Made by a program: the position numbers and the translations under genes. A stretch of DNA of 64,000 nt from Amycolatopsis eburnea. Lineage in GTDB: Bacteria > Actinomycetota > Actinomycetes > Mycobacteriales > Pseudonocardiaceae. Below the pieces are notes generated by a model. The model saw only the letters and a list, made by a program, of their open reading frames with translations. It was not told the DNA's origin and did no database searches. Positions 1 through 8,592 of the stretch are shown here, in pieces. The stretch lies in contig NZ_RSEC01000048.1 of the NCBI RefSeq assembly GCF_003937945.1, positions 186,001 through 250,000 of the forward strand. Reading direction: 5' to 3'. Positions within the stretch are counted from its first letter, which is position 1. Each line of letters begins with the position of its first letter.

Positions 1-896
1 TCCACCCGGGCGCCGCCGTCCTCGAGCGCGGCCGCCACCCGGTGCACGCCCGCCCGGACCGCGGCGCTGGTCGGGATGAGCGGGTGGTCGTCGAGGACCA
101 GGACGCGGTGGTCGCCGATCCGCTCGTGGCGGGCGGGTGGCAGGGCGATCCGGTGCGCCACGCCGTGGGTCAGCGGGTCCGGTCCGGCCATGACGTCGAG
201 CAGGAGCGTGAGGTCGCGGGCGCTGCGGGCCATCGGGCCGACGACGGCGAGGTCGAGGTCGACCGGCAGCGCCGGCTCGGCCGGGGGGACCATCCCGCGG
301 ACGGCCGCCAGCCCGAGGGTCGGCTTGTGCGCGTAGACGCCGCAGAAGTGCGCCGGGGTGCGCAGCGAGCCGGCGATGTCGGAGCCGAGGGACAGCGCGC
401 CGAAGCCGGCCGCCAGTGCCGCCGCCGAACCGCCGGAGGAGCCACCCGAGGTGCGTCCGGGGTCCCACGGGTTGGTGGTCGTGCCGTAGAGGTCGTTGAA
501 GCTCTGGATGTCCTGCAGCCCCAGCGGCACGTTGGTCTTGCCGAGCACCACCGCGCCCGCCGCCTTGACCCGCGACACCTGCACCGCGTCCTCGGCGGGC
601 ACGAAGTCCCGGTGCGGCGGCATGCCCCAGGTCGTGGGCAGCCCGGCGACGTTGTACGACTCCTTGACCGTCACCGGGACGCCCAGCAGCGGCCGGTCTT
701 CCCCGCGGGCGCGGGCCTCGTCAGCGCGCTGGGCGGCGGCCCGTGCCCGCTCGAAGTCCGGCACGCAGATCGCGTTGATCACCCCGTCGTCGCGCTCGAT
801 GCGGGCGATCGCCTCGTCGGTCAGCTCCACCGACGTCACTTCACCGGCGCGCAACGCGGCCAAGAGTTCTCCGGCCGTCCGAAAGCTCGATTCCAT
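1..896 (-). CDS. Amidase signature-family protein, C-terminus beyond window edge
   Basis: Reading back from the ATG at 896 gives a protein starting MESSFRTAGELLAAL and continuing open to base 1, about 298 residues, so the C-terminal part is missing. It carries the amidase-signature core: a lysine in PVTVKESYN near residue 85, then the Gly/Ser-rich stretch GRTSGGSSGGSAAALAAG near residue 150 with the serines of the Ser-cisSer-Lys triad, then SLGSDIAGSLR. Such enzymes hydrolyse amide bonds; the substrate cannot be told, and the protein looks cytoplasmic because no signal peptide is seen. A TAGCTT hexamer (904-909) ends 7 bases before the ATG and no ribosome site is visible, suggesting a leaderless transcript. 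It diverges from the LuxR-type regulator, which may control it. Confidence 0.9.
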   Translation of the reverse strand, partial: MESSFRTAGELLAALRAGEVTSVELTDEAIARIERDDGVINAICVPDFERARAAAQRADEARARGEDRPLLGVPVTVKESYNVAGLPTTWGMPPHRDFVPAEDAVQVSRVKAAGAVVLGKTNVPLGLQDIQSFNDLYGTTTNPWDPGRTSGGSSGGSAAALAAGFGALSLGSDIAGSLRTPAHFCGVYAHKPTLGLAAVRGMVPPAEPALPVDLDLAVVGPMARSARDLTLLLDVMAGPDPLTHGVAHRIALPPARHERIGDHRVLVLDDHPLIPTSAAVRAGVHRVAAALEDGGARV

Positions 897-928
897 GGAT
901 CCGAAGCTAACGACCCGCTGGTGGGGGC

Positions 929-940
929 ACGAAATTTCGT
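929..940. promoter_or_regulatory. 12-bp perfect palindrome in the amidase/regulator divergent promoter region
   Basis: ACGAAATTTCGT is a perfect palindrome and the most AT-rich stretch of the 125-base gap between the two divergent starts. It lies about 20 bases upstream of the proposed amidase -10. An operator for the adjacent LuxR-type protein is inference. Confidence 0.4.
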
Positions 941-1021
941 TTCACACAACGCCGCGCACCGGGACGGATGTCTCAATTCCTGTCCGCTGAACGGCTGTGT
1001 CCGCGTTGTACGTTGTGCCTT

Positions 1022-2056
1022 GTGCTGGAAGCGCTGGGCATGACTCCCGACGAAGAACGGGTCTACCGCGTGGTCGTCGGCGGCTACCGGAGCGCCCCTG
1101 GCGAGATCGCGGGCAAGGCGGGGGTGCGCCGCGGCGAGGTGGACGCCATCCTGGCGGTCCTGCTGGCGAAGGGGCTCGTCAGCAAGGCGGGCGAGCACTA
1201 CGTGTCCGCGCCACCGGACGTCTCGCTCGGCCCGCTGCTGGTGCACGGCCAGGAGAAGCTGGAGGCCGCCCGCGCCGCCGTGTCACAGCTGGCCGAGGAG
1301 TACCGCGGCAGCGTGCGGCGGCGGGACTCCGCGCAGCTCGTCGAGGTCATCACCGGGGTGGACGCGATCCGGCGGCAGGCGCTCAGCATCCAGCGCGGTG
1401 CCCGCGAAGAGTCGCTGTGGTTCTGCCTGGAGGGCAACGTCGCGATGGCGGCGTCGGAGAACGTCGAGGAGGCGCTGGCGCAGGCCCGCGGCGTGCAGTA
1501 CCGCGTGATCTACGAGACCGGACTGCTCGAAGAACCCGGCCGGATCGCCAACGTCCTGGAGGGGATCGAGGGTGGCGAGATCGCCCGCTCGATCTCGAAG
1601 CTGCCGGTGCGCCTGGCCATCTCCGATCGCAAGGTGGCGCTGTGCCCGCTGGTCAGCCACGACAGCGACGGCGAGCCCACCGCCGCGCTCGTGCGGGAAA
1701 GCAGCCTGCTGTCCGCGCTGGTCGCGTTGTTCGAGGTCTACTGGGAACGCGCGTCGCCGCTGCGGATCGGCGACACCGCGCCGTCGAGCCACCTCGACCC
1801 CGACGAGCGGCGGCTGCTGTCCCTGCTGATCAGCGGGGTAAGCGACAAGTCGATCGCGACGCAGCTCGACGTCAGCTACCGGACCGTCCAGCGGCGGCTG
1901 CAGGACCTGATGCGCCGGGTCAACGTCCGCACCCGGATGCAGCTGGCCTGGCAGGCCAGCAAGCTCGGCTGGCTGGACGAGCCGAGCCCCGGGCGCCTCC
2001 TGCCGCGAACCGGCGGAAGGCACCCGGAGCCCGTGGGCGACGCTATTTCGCGCTGA
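1022..2056 (+). CDS. TrmB-like/LuxR-family transcriptional regulator
   Basis: 344 residues from the GTG at 1022. Residues 1-70 resemble a TrmB-type winged helix (LEALGMTPDEERVYR, then a helix-turn-helix around GEIAGKAGVRRGEVD). The middle contains a regulatory region with RRDSAQLVEVITGVDAIRRQA. The last 65 residues are a LuxR-type HTH (LDPDERRLLSLLISGVSDKSIATQL, then SYRTVQRRLQDLMRRV). There is no phosphoreceiver domain, so the signal is probably a ligand or protein contact. The GTG was chosen over an in-frame start at 968 because a TACGTT -10 (1009-1014) lies 7 bases upstream, as in several leaderless genes here, and because TrmB-like proteins commonly begin with such a helix; ATG 1040 is the alternative. 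The last 14 bases overlap the convergent subtilisin gene. Confidence 0.85.
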   Translation: MLEALGMTPDEERVYRVVVGGYRSAPGEIAGKAGVRRGEVDAILAVLLAKGLVSKAGEHYVSAPPDVSLGPLLVHGQEKLEAARAAVSQLAEEYRGSVRRRDSAQLVEVITGVDAIRRQALSIQRGAREESLWFCLEGNVAMAASENVEEALAQARGVQYRVIYETGLLEEPGRIANVLEGIEGGEIARSISKLPVRLAISDRKVALCPLVSHDSDGEPTAALVRESSLLSALVALFEVYWERASPLRIGDTAPSSHLDPDERRLLSLLISGVSDKSIATQLDVSYRTVQRRLQDLMRRVNVRTRMQLAWQASKLGWLDEPSPGRLLPRTGGRHPEPVGDAISR

Positions 2057-5000
2057 GCCCGTACGCCCGGAGCACCGTCTGGTCGACGCTGTTCCCCGCG
2101 CTGTCGGTGGCCTGAACCCGCAACGCGACGTAGGAGTTCGTGGCACCGAGCGGCGGGTGGTCGACGGTGGCCTCGTAGGACTTCCCGGTCCGCTTGACGT
2201 CGGCCACGCGCCAGGTCTTCCCGTCGTCGTAGGACACCCAGGCCTTCATCGACCGCACGTCCGGCGCGGCCATCCCGTCCTGGAACCGCGCGGTCAGGCC
2301 GATCCGGGCCTTGCGACCGGCCGGGAGCCGGTTGCCGGAGTCGGCGTCGACCGCGTAATCCAGCTGCAGCAGCGGGAGCAGCGCCGTCGAGGCCGACCGC
2401 GCCGAGCGGAACGTCCACGACGTCCGCGTGCCGGTGCCGAACAGCCACTCCGGCGAATCGCGCCGCACCGACAGGTCGAGCCGGTAGGTCGCCGGGTCCG
2501 CGCCCGCGGGGAAGGTGCCGAACGCGTAGGGCTGTTCCGACACGAGTTCGCCGTCGCGGTACAGCTTCGCCGACGTCACGGCCGGTCCGGCCTGGTCGTC
2601 GCCCTCGTTGAACCCGTAGTGCCCGGCCTGGCTGTCGACGAACTCCGGGATCCGGATCCGGAGGTTGTCACCCTCCCGGGCCGAGTCCAGGCCCGGTACG
2701 CCGCGCGGGATGGCGGGCCGGACGACCGGCGCGAACCAGTCCTCGGTGAGCTTCTCCCCGTCCTGGTAGGTGCGCGGTGCCGTGGTCATGCCGCCCTGCA
2801 GCGGGGACATCTCGTCCCAGACCAGGCCGTGCTTGACCCGGTGCTGCCACTGGACGTCCCCGGAGCTGACGTACTCCTCCCGGGTCGACGGCGTCGCCAC
2901 GAGCCGCTGGTACTCGTTGACGGCGAAGTCCTGCCACGGCTTCCAGGCGAACCGCTGTTCCTTGGCCTCGCCGCCGCTGCCCGCCTGCCGGTAGTGGGTG
3001 GTGACGGTCGCGGTGTTCGCCGCGGTGACCCGGTGGACGATCCGCTCCGGGATCCGGTCGTGCTCGGTCTGGACCACGTCGTAGAGGTACGGGCTGACCG
3101 GGATCCCCCGCAGGCTCAGCAACGCCGGGAGCCACTTGAGCCGCGCGAGCAGCGCCACGCCCTCGTCCCGGTCGAGCTGGACGGTCGGGACCGGCAGGAA
3201 CGGCGCCGCGCTGATCGACGGCACCGAGGCGGTGCTCCAGCCGTCCGGCACGACGATGAAGACCATCGCCGCGCCGGCGGCCGCGGCGGCGCGGGAGACG
3301 TCGTCGCGGTTGTAGTCCGCCGGGTCCGGGTCGACGACCGCGATCTTCCCGCGCACGTTCACCCGCTGGAAGTCCGCCGGCTTGCCCTGCCCCGCGGAGA
3401 CGGCCGGCAGCAGCCGCCAGCCGTCCAGCTTGGGCGATCCGGCGAGGTAGCGGGTCGTGAGCGAGTCGCGGTCGCCCAGGACGGTCGCCGTCAGCGGCGG
3501 CGCGATCCTCGACCAGCGTGAGCCGAATTCGAAGGCGCCGGTGGTCACCTTCGGCGTCGGGGTGACCCGGAGCTCGCGGGTGTAGTCGAACTGCATGGCG
3601 TAGTTCGCGATGCGGCGCGGGCCGAGTTCCCGGTAGGTGTAGTAGCTCCAGATCCCCGCCTGTTCCGACGGCTTGGGGGTCTCGATCTCCACCTTCACCG
3701 CCTTGCGGGCGTCCAGCACGAGGTTCGTGTCGCCGGTGACCCGGATCTCCGGCAGCACGACCTGCTGGACGGTGAGGCCGTCGCCGCCGCCGTCGACCTC
3801 CGCGGTCAGGTAGTACACGCCCGCGCCGAGTTCCAGCGTCAGGCTGTCGCCGCCCAGCCAGGTGTTCACGTCGTAGCGGTAGTCCTCGCCGTACATCAGC
3901 AGCCACGGCGCGACGGCCGGCTTGCCCCGCAGGTCGAGCGCGGAGATGGTGACCTTGTGCTTCGGCGCGGTCTTGTCCGCGCCGACGGCGGTGTGCACCA
4001 CGACACTGCCGTCAGTCGCGGTGAGCCGCCCGCTGTAGGTGCCCGCGGCCAGCTTCGCCGGGTCGCCGGTGAGCACGACCTTCGCGGTGCCGCCGGCCGG
4101 GACGTCCACAGTGGACTTGTCGAGCCGGATCCCGTCGGCGGCGGGGACGCCGGCGAGGGACTTGGCCTCGAGCGCGAGCTTCAGCGAGACCGGCGTGGTG
4201 CCGACGTTGGTGTAGGTGACCTCTTTGGACACCGCCGCCTTGCCGTCCTCGACCGCGCCGAGGTCGAGCGTGCCGGTGGCGAACACCCGCTGCTTCACCG
4301 CGCGGGCCACGTCGACGCGGCCGCCGCCCTGCTCGAACACCGAGAGCCCGGGCGCGGTCAGTGACGTGCTGGCCAGCGCGTCCTTGAGCTGACTGCTCTT
4401 CCAGCCGGGGTGCTGCTGGGCGAGGATCGCGACCGCGCCGGCGACGTGCGGCGTGGCCATCGACGTACCGGAGGCGGCGGTGTAGTGGTCGTCGACGACG
4501 TCGCCCATCGCGGTCCCGGCGGCGCGTGCGGCGACGATGCCGACGCCGGGCGCGGTGATGTCGGGCTTGACGGCGTTGTCGCCCAGGCGCGGGCCGCGGC
4601 TGGAGAACGACGCCAGGCTCTCGTCGCGGCCGACGGCGCCGACGGTCAGCGCGGCGGCCGCGGTGCCCGGCGAGCCGACCGTGTAGGCGCCCTGCTCGCC
4701 GTCGTTGCCGGCGGCCACCACGAAGAGCGTGCCGGTCTGCGCGCTGAGCGCGTCGAGACCGAGGCTGAGCGCGTCGGTGCCGTCGGTCGCCCCGCCGCCG
4801 AGGCTCATGTTGACCGCCTTGGCGCCGGAGTGCGCCGCCCACTCCATCCCGGCGAGGACCCAGGACTCGTAGCCGAAGCCGTCGTCGTCGAGAACCTTGC
4901 CGATGAGCAGTTCCGCGCCCGGCGCGGCGCCCTTGAGCTTGCCGCCCGAAGCGGCGCCCGACCCCGCGATCGTCGAGGCGACGTGCGTGCCGTGGCCGAA

Positions 5001-5735
5001 GTGGTCGGTGGTGTCGGGACTGGTCGTGAAGTTGACCGCCTCGCGCACGCGCCCGGCGAGGTCGGGGTGGGTGGGGTCGTAGCCGGTGTCGAGCACCGCG
5101 ACCGTGGTGCCGGTGCCGTCGTAGCCCGCGGCCCACGCCTCGGGCGCGCCGATCTGCGGGACGCTGCGGTCGAGCGACGCGCGGACCTTGCGGTCCAGGG
5201 AGATCCGCTCGATGTCTCCCGAGGAGGCCCAGAACGCGGCGGCGGTCGCCTTGCTCGCCCGCGCCGAACGGCCGTTGACGCTGGTCAGCGTCACGCCGAG
5301 GTCGGCTTTCGCGGTGGCTTTCCGCAGGTCGGTGCCCTTGCGGTAGGTCAGGATCAGCGGCAGGGCCGCCGACTGCTCGTCGGCGTAGCCCTCGGCGATC
5401 AGCTCGGTGACGTCGAAGAGGGTCCGGTCGACCTGCTTCGAGGCCAGCCGCGGGGTGACGTCCTCGGGGAAGACGCTGAGGTGGCCGTCGACCTCCTGCT
5501 GGTGGAACCGGATCTTCTCCCGGCCCGGCGCGGGCTGGACGGTGGCGGCCTGCTTGCCGCCGGGCTGCCGCTCGACCTGGACGACGTCCCCGGTGAGCAG
5601 GGTGACCGAATGCCGCCCGGCACCCGCGGGCGCCGGCGCCGCGTGCGGGCCGGGCGCCGCGTCCGCGGCTGCGGCGGTACCCGCGGCCAGCGCGCCGGCG
5701 CAGGCCAGGACCAGAACACGTGATCTCCAGTGCAT
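2043..5735 (-). CDS. Secreted subtilisin-like serine protease (S8), 1230 residues
   Basis: The ATG at 5735 gives a signal peptide (RSRVLVLACAGALAAGTAAAADA). A propeptide-like region follows (residues 40-190), then a complete S8 domain: Asp216 in VAVLDTGYDPTHPDL, His248 in GHGTHVAST, oxyanion Asn344 in AAGND and Ser425 in SGTSMATPHVAGA. A beta-sandwich region with a transport-associated look (VSLKLALEAKSL) comes next. About 650 further residues include a PA-like segment (GKIAVVDPDPADYNRDDVSRAAAAAGA) and Ig-like C-terminal strands. It should act outside the cell on proteins. A longer in-frame start exists 21 codons upstream but would bury the signal peptide. At about 1200 residues it belongs to the long multidomain actinobacterial subtilases. 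The 3' end overlaps the LuxR-type gene by 14 bases. Confidence 0.93.
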   Translation of the reverse strand: MHWRSRVLVLACAGALAAGTAAAADAAPGPHAAPAPAGAGRHSVTLLTGDVVQVERQPGGKQAATVQPAPGREKIRFHQQEVDGHLSVFPEDVTPRLASKQVDRTLFDVTELIAEGYADEQSAALPLILTYRKGTDLRKATAKADLGVTLTSVNGRSARASKATAAAFWASSGDIERISLDRKVRASLDRSVPQIGAPEAWAAGYDGTGTTVAVLDTGYDPTHPDLAGRVREAVNFTTSPDTTDHFGHGTHVASTIAGSGAASGGKLKGAAPGAELLIGKVLDDDGFGYESWVLAGMEWAAHSGAKAVNMSLGGGATDGTDALSLGLDALSAQTGTLFVVAAGNDGEQGAYTVGSPGTAAAALTVGAVGRDESLASFSSRGPRLGDNAVKPDITAPGVGIVAARAAGTAMGDVVDDHYTAASGTSMATPHVAGAVAILAQQHPGWKSSQLKDALASTSLTAPGLSVFEQGGGRVDVARAVKQRVFATGTLDLGAVEDGKAAVSKEVTYTNVGTTPVSLKLALEAKSLAGVPAADGIRLDKSTVDVPAGGTAKVVLTGDPAKLAAGTYSGRLTATDGSVVVHTAVGADKTAPKHKVTISALDLRGKPAVAPWLLMYGEDYRYDVNTWLGGDSLTLELGAGVYYLTAEVDGGGDGLTVQQVVLPEIRVTGDTNLVLDARKAVKVEIETPKPSEQAGIWSYYTYRELGPRRIANYAMQFDYTRELRVTPTPKVTTGAFEFGSRWSRIAPPLTATVLGDRDSLTTRYLAGSPKLDGWRLLPAVSAGQGKPADFQRVNVRGKIAVVDPDPADYNRDDVSRAAAAAGAAMVFIVVPDGWSTASVPSISAAPFLPVPTVQLDRDEGVALLARLKWLPALLSLRGIPVSPYLYDVVQTEHDRIPERIVHRVTAANTATVTTHYRQAGSGGEAKEQRFAWKPWQDFAVNEYQRLVATPSTREEYVSSGDVQWQHRVKHGLVWDEMSPLQGGMTTAPRTYQDGEKLTEDWFAPVVRPAIPRGVPGLDSAREGDNLRIRIPEFVDSQAGHYGFNEGDDQAGPAVTSAKLYRDGELVSEQPYAFGTFPAGADPATYRLDLSVRRDSPEWLFGTGTRTSWTFRSARSASTALLPLLQLDYAVDADSGNRLPAGRKARIGLTARFQDGMAAPDVRSMKAWVSYDDGKTWRVADVKRTGKSYEATVDHPPLGATNSYVALRVQATDSAGNSVDQTVLRAYGLSAK

Positions 5736-5897
5736 CGCACCAGGCTCGCGCCGACGCCGTGATCCGTCACTAGGGCGGGCGCGTCCGAAACACGACACGT
5801 CGCATCTTCGTCACCCGGCTGCGTCAGCCCCCGGGCGGCCGCCAAGCCTTCGTCCGGGGAGCTGGCCGGGGCCGGGCCCACCGCTAGGCTGCCGGAC

Positions 5898-6185
5898 GTG
5901 CGCGCGGCGAACATCGTGGTCATGACCCTGGGCTTCGCCCTGATCGCCCTCGGCACCGCCGCCGGAGGCGCGCTCCTGCTGATCGCCGGGCTGGCCGGCA
6001 ACAGTCGCGACTGGACCGGCTCCGGCCCGGCGTTCGCCTGGCTCGCCGGCGCCGTCGCGTGGATGGTCGTCGCCGGTGGGGCCGCCGTCTGGTCGGCTCG
6101 CCGGACGAGGTGGCTCGCCGGGCTGCCCTGCGTCGTGCTCGGCGCCGCACCCGCCGTCGTCGTCGCGGTGGCAGCGCTTAGCTGA
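5898..6185 (+). CDS. Small three-helix membrane protein, function unknown
   Basis: 95 residues from a GTG, with three hydrophobic helices: IVVMTLGFALIALGTAAGG, FAWLAGAVAWMVVAGGAAV and LAGLPCVVLGAAPAVVVAV. An Arg-rich loop (SARRTRW) lies between helices 2 and 3. No known domain is recognised. A TAGGCT hexamer (5885-5890) ends exactly 7 bases before the GTG with no Shine-Dalgarno, so the mRNA is probably leaderless. It diverges from the subtilisin gene and its stop lies 3 bases from the end of the convergent TetR gene. Confidence 0.65.
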   Translation: MRAANIVVMTLGFALIALGTAAGGALLLIAGLAGNSRDWTGSGPAFAWLAGAVAWMVVAGGAAVWSARRTRWLAGLPCVVLGAAPAVVVAVAALS

Positions 6186-6188
6186 GCG

Positions 6189-6704
6189 TCAGCCCCGCAG
6201 GACCCACTGGATCTGCTCCACCGTCGGCGTCTCCACCTCGAACAGGCACTGGAGCTGGAAGCCGTCGGCGGCGGCGGCCAGGCGGGCGGCCTCGGCCGGG
6301 GGCAGGATCTCCGCCAGGCGTTCGCGCAGGCGGGCGTTGGCCACGCGGCTGGCCTGGCGGAACTCCTCGTGGCGGGTGCCCAGCGCGTACAGCTCGTAGG
6401 CGACCACGCTCGTCGCCCGCTGCTCGGTCAGCTGGTGGTGGATCAGCTCCGCCAGCCGGGCCACCACGTTCTCCGGCCCGGTTCCGTCGAGCCACTCGCG
6501 CAGGGTGTCCGTCCGCAGCCGCAGGACGCGGGCGCCGACCTCCAGCAGCAGGGCCGGGACCGAGTCGAAGTGCTCGGCCGCCGCGCCCGGTGGGAGGCCC
6601 GCTTCCGCCGTCACCGTCTCCGCGGTGATGCTCGCGAGGCCGCCGTGCTGCGCCAGGCGGACGGCGGCGTGCACGAGCCGCTCCCGCCACTCGGGGTCGA
6701 TCAC
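6189..6704 (-). CDS. TetR-family transcriptional regulator
   Basis: 171 residues from GTG 6704. The N-terminal 50 residues are a TetR-type HTH (WRERLVHAAVRLAQHGGLASITAETVTAEAGLPPGAAAEHFDSVPALLLEV, divergent in the recognition helix, where the usual Tyr-His-Tyr-Phe is AAEHF). The rest is a helical ligand/dimer domain. A CATGCT hexamer (rc of 6711-6716) ends 6 bases before the start, and an inverted repeat overlaps this promoter (6715-6732), as expected for autoregulation. The regulated neighbour could be the downstream two-component/ABC group, but this is inference. Confidence 0.85.
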   Translation of the reverse strand: MIDPEWRERLVHAAVRLAQHGGLASITAETVTAEAGLPPGAAAEHFDSVPALLLEVGARVLRLRTDTLREWLDGTGPENVVARLAELIHHQLTEQRATSVVAYELYALGTRHEEFRQASRVANARLRERLAEILPPAEAARLAAAADGFQLQCLFEVETPTVEQIQWVLRG

Positions 6705-6714
6705 CGAAACAGCA

Positions 6715-6732
6715 TGACACCGTCCCGTGTCA
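6715..6732. promoter_or_regulatory. Candidate TetR operator
   Basis: TGACAC-N6-GTGTCA is a perfect 6+6 inverted repeat overlapping the likely promoter of the TetR gene, between its start and the response-regulator stop. Spacing and symmetry suit a dimeric TetR repressor; binding is inferred. Confidence 0.5.
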
Positions 6733-6745
6733 AGCGGCCAACCGG

Positions 6746-7348
6746 CTACAGCCAGTCGTGCTCACGGGCGTACCGGGCCGCTTCGTGGCGGGTGCGGGTC
6801 TGGGTCTTCTGCATCGCGTTGGACAGGTAGTTGCGGACCGTGCCCTCCGCGAGGTGCAGCTGCCCGGCGATGTCGGCCACCGAAAAACCCTCGCGGGTCG
6901 CGCGCAGGACGTCCAGCTCGCGGTCGGTCAGCGGGCAGTCGTCGACGACGGCCAGCGCCGAGACGTCCGGGTCGATCCAGCGCTTGCCCGCGTGCAGGGT
7001 CCTGATCACCGAGGTGATGTGGGCCGGTTCCGCCGCCTTGCTGACGAACCCCTGGACGCCGAGCTTCAGCGCCTTGCGCAGCACGCCGGGGCGGGCGTGG
7101 CGGGTCAGCATCAGGATCACCTGCTCCGGCCGGGCCCGGCGGATCTTCTCGACCGCGCCCAGCCCGTCCACCCGGGGCATCTCGAGGTCGATGACCAGCA
7201 CGTCCGGCCGGTGTTCGAGGGTGGCCGCGATCGCCGACTCGCCGTCGTCGGCCTCGGCCAGCACCGTGATCTCGCCTTCCAGCGGGAGCAACGCGGCCAG
7301 TGCCTTGCGCAGGAGGGCTTCGTCGTCGGCGAGCACCACCGTGGTCAT
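6746..7348 (-). CDS. NarL/FixJ-type response regulator
   Basis: 200 residues starting MTTVVLADDEALLRKAL. The receiver domain shows the acidic pair (ADDEALL), the phospho-acceptor Asp in VLVIDLEMPRVDGL, a Thr in LMLTRHARPG and the conserved Lys in GFVSKAAEP. The C-terminal LuxR-type HTH reads LTDRELDVLRATREGFSVADIAGQLHLAEGTVRNYLSNAMQKTQ. Its ATG overlaps the stop of the upstream histidine kinase as ATGA, so the two are translationally coupled and form a pair. The pair diverges from the ABC exporter at 8593-10208, the expected target. A longer frame to 8605 exists only because the kinase is read in another frame. Confidence 0.93.
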   Translation of the reverse strand: MTTVVLADDEALLRKALAALLPLEGEITVLAEADDGESAIAATLEHRPDVLVIDLEMPRVDGLGAVEKIRRARPEQVILMLTRHARPGVLRKALKLGVQGFVSKAAEPAHITSVIRTLHAGKRWIDPDVSALAVVDDCPLTDRELDVLRATREGFSVADIAGQLHLAEGTVRNYLSNAMQKTQTRTRHEAARYAREHDWL

Positions 7349-8484
7349 CGTCGGGTCTCCTTCGGCGCGGGGAAGGCCGCCGCGGTGCGGAAGCGGCCGT
7401 CGGACTGCGAGACTTCCAGCTCGGCGCCGTGCTCGGCCAGGCGCTGCCGGAGCACCGCGAGCCCGCCCAGTTCGAGCGGGCCGGTGTCCGGGGCGCCGTC
7501 GTTGACGATCGCGATCCCGCGCCGGGTGAGCGTGATCCCCACCTGGCGGGCTTCGGCGTGCCGCAGGATGTTGGTCGTCGTCTCGCGCAGGACCTGGCCG
7601 AGCAGCTCGCCCGCGGCGGCGTCCACTTCGGACTCGCGCTCGACGCGGACGTGGATCCCCGCGGCCTCGAAGAGGTTCTTCGCGTTCTCCAGCTCGGCGG
7701 ACAGGTTCAGCCGCCGCTGGGCGTGGGCGAGTTCCCTGGTCTGGACGATGGTGTCGCCGACCAGCTCGTGCACCTCGCGCAGTTCCTCGCGCGCCCGGTC
7801 CGGTTCGCGGTCCAGCAGCTTCTCGGCCAGCGCCACCTTCAGCTTCACTACGTGCAGGGTGTGGCCCTGGATGTCGTGCAGGTCGGACGCGAAGCGCACC
7901 CGCTCCCGCGTGACGGCGAGGTCCGCTTCGCGCTCGCGGGACTGTTCGAGTTCCGCGATCAGGTCGAAGAAGCGCTGGCTGACGAACATGAACGCGGTCG
8001 AGACCAGCATGGCGGCCGCGGGCACGGCGGCGAACTGGAACAGCCGCCAGCCGATCCGGTCGCCGTGCACGAGGACGTTCGCCGCGCCCAGCCCGGCGAT
8101 CAGGACCGTCAGCCCGGCCAGCGCGGCGAGCCGGTGGCGGGGCAGCGGCGGGATGAGGTACGACCCGACGACGGACAGGCTGAAGAACGCGGCGGTGTCG
8201 TCGGTCAGCGACCCGGCCAGCGACACCACCGCGGTGACGGCCAGGCTCGGCCGCGCGACGCGCAGGTAGTCGCCCGCGGTCCAGCGTTCGGCGGTCGCGA
8301 GCGCCGCGACCAGCCCGACGACCTGGAGCACGACGTGCCACCAGGTCCGGGCGGTCAGCAGCAGCAACAGCACCCCGACGATCGCCAGCGGCGGGACGGT
8401 CGTGATCAGGTTCAGCCGGCGCAGCCGTTCCTGGACCTTCCCGCCGGTCCAGGACGTCCTGCGCGCGATCGTCGGCACCTCCAC
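7345..8484 (-). CDS. DesK-like sensor histidine kinase
   Basis: 379 residues. About 150 N-terminal residues contain five or six hydrophobic helices (for example PLAIVGVLLLLLTA and LFQFAAVPAAAMLVSTAFMFV). There is no extracytoplasmic sensor domain, so sensing is probably within the membrane. The HisKA_3 box ASDLHDIQGHTLHVV contains the phospho-accepting His. A HATPase domain follows (LRETTTNILRHAEARQVGITL, GGLAVLRQRLAEHGAELEV). Its partner is the response regulator overlapping its 3' end. TACGCT (rc of 8491-8496) lies 6 bases before the GTG, suggesting a leaderless transcript. Confidence 0.92.
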   Translation of the reverse strand: MEVPTIARRTSWTGGKVQERLRRLNLITTVPPLAIVGVLLLLLTARTWWHVVLQVVGLVAALATAERWTAGDYLRVARPSLAVTAVVSLAGSLTDDTAAFFSLSVVGSYLIPPLPRHRLAALAGLTVLIAGLGAANVLVHGDRIGWRLFQFAAVPAAAMLVSTAFMFVSQRFFDLIAELEQSREREADLAVTRERVRFASDLHDIQGHTLHVVKLKVALAEKLLDREPDRAREELREVHELVGDTIVQTRELAHAQRRLNLSAELENAKNLFEAAGIHVRVERESEVDAAAGELLGQVLRETTTNILRHAEARQVGITLTRRGIAIVNDGAPDTGPLELGGLAVLRQRLAEHGAELEVSQSDGRFRTAAAFPAPKETRR

Positions 8485-8592
8485 CAGCCGAGCGTATCCG
8501 GCTGAGCGGGCCGCACCAGTGACACCACGTCATGGATCCGGGTGACGCCGCCGCACTGCCGGGCCGCTCCGATCCACGCTGGAATCCGTGGC

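Noticed and set aside
42..1043. Long plus-strand frame across the amidase region
   Set aside because: It is the antisense shadow of the amidase; its product is Arg/Gly-rich with no motifs, while the minus strand has the amidase signature.
8542..8592. Upstream ATG of the ABC ATPase at 8542
   Set aside because: It adds residues unlike the family; the conserved protein begins at 8593.
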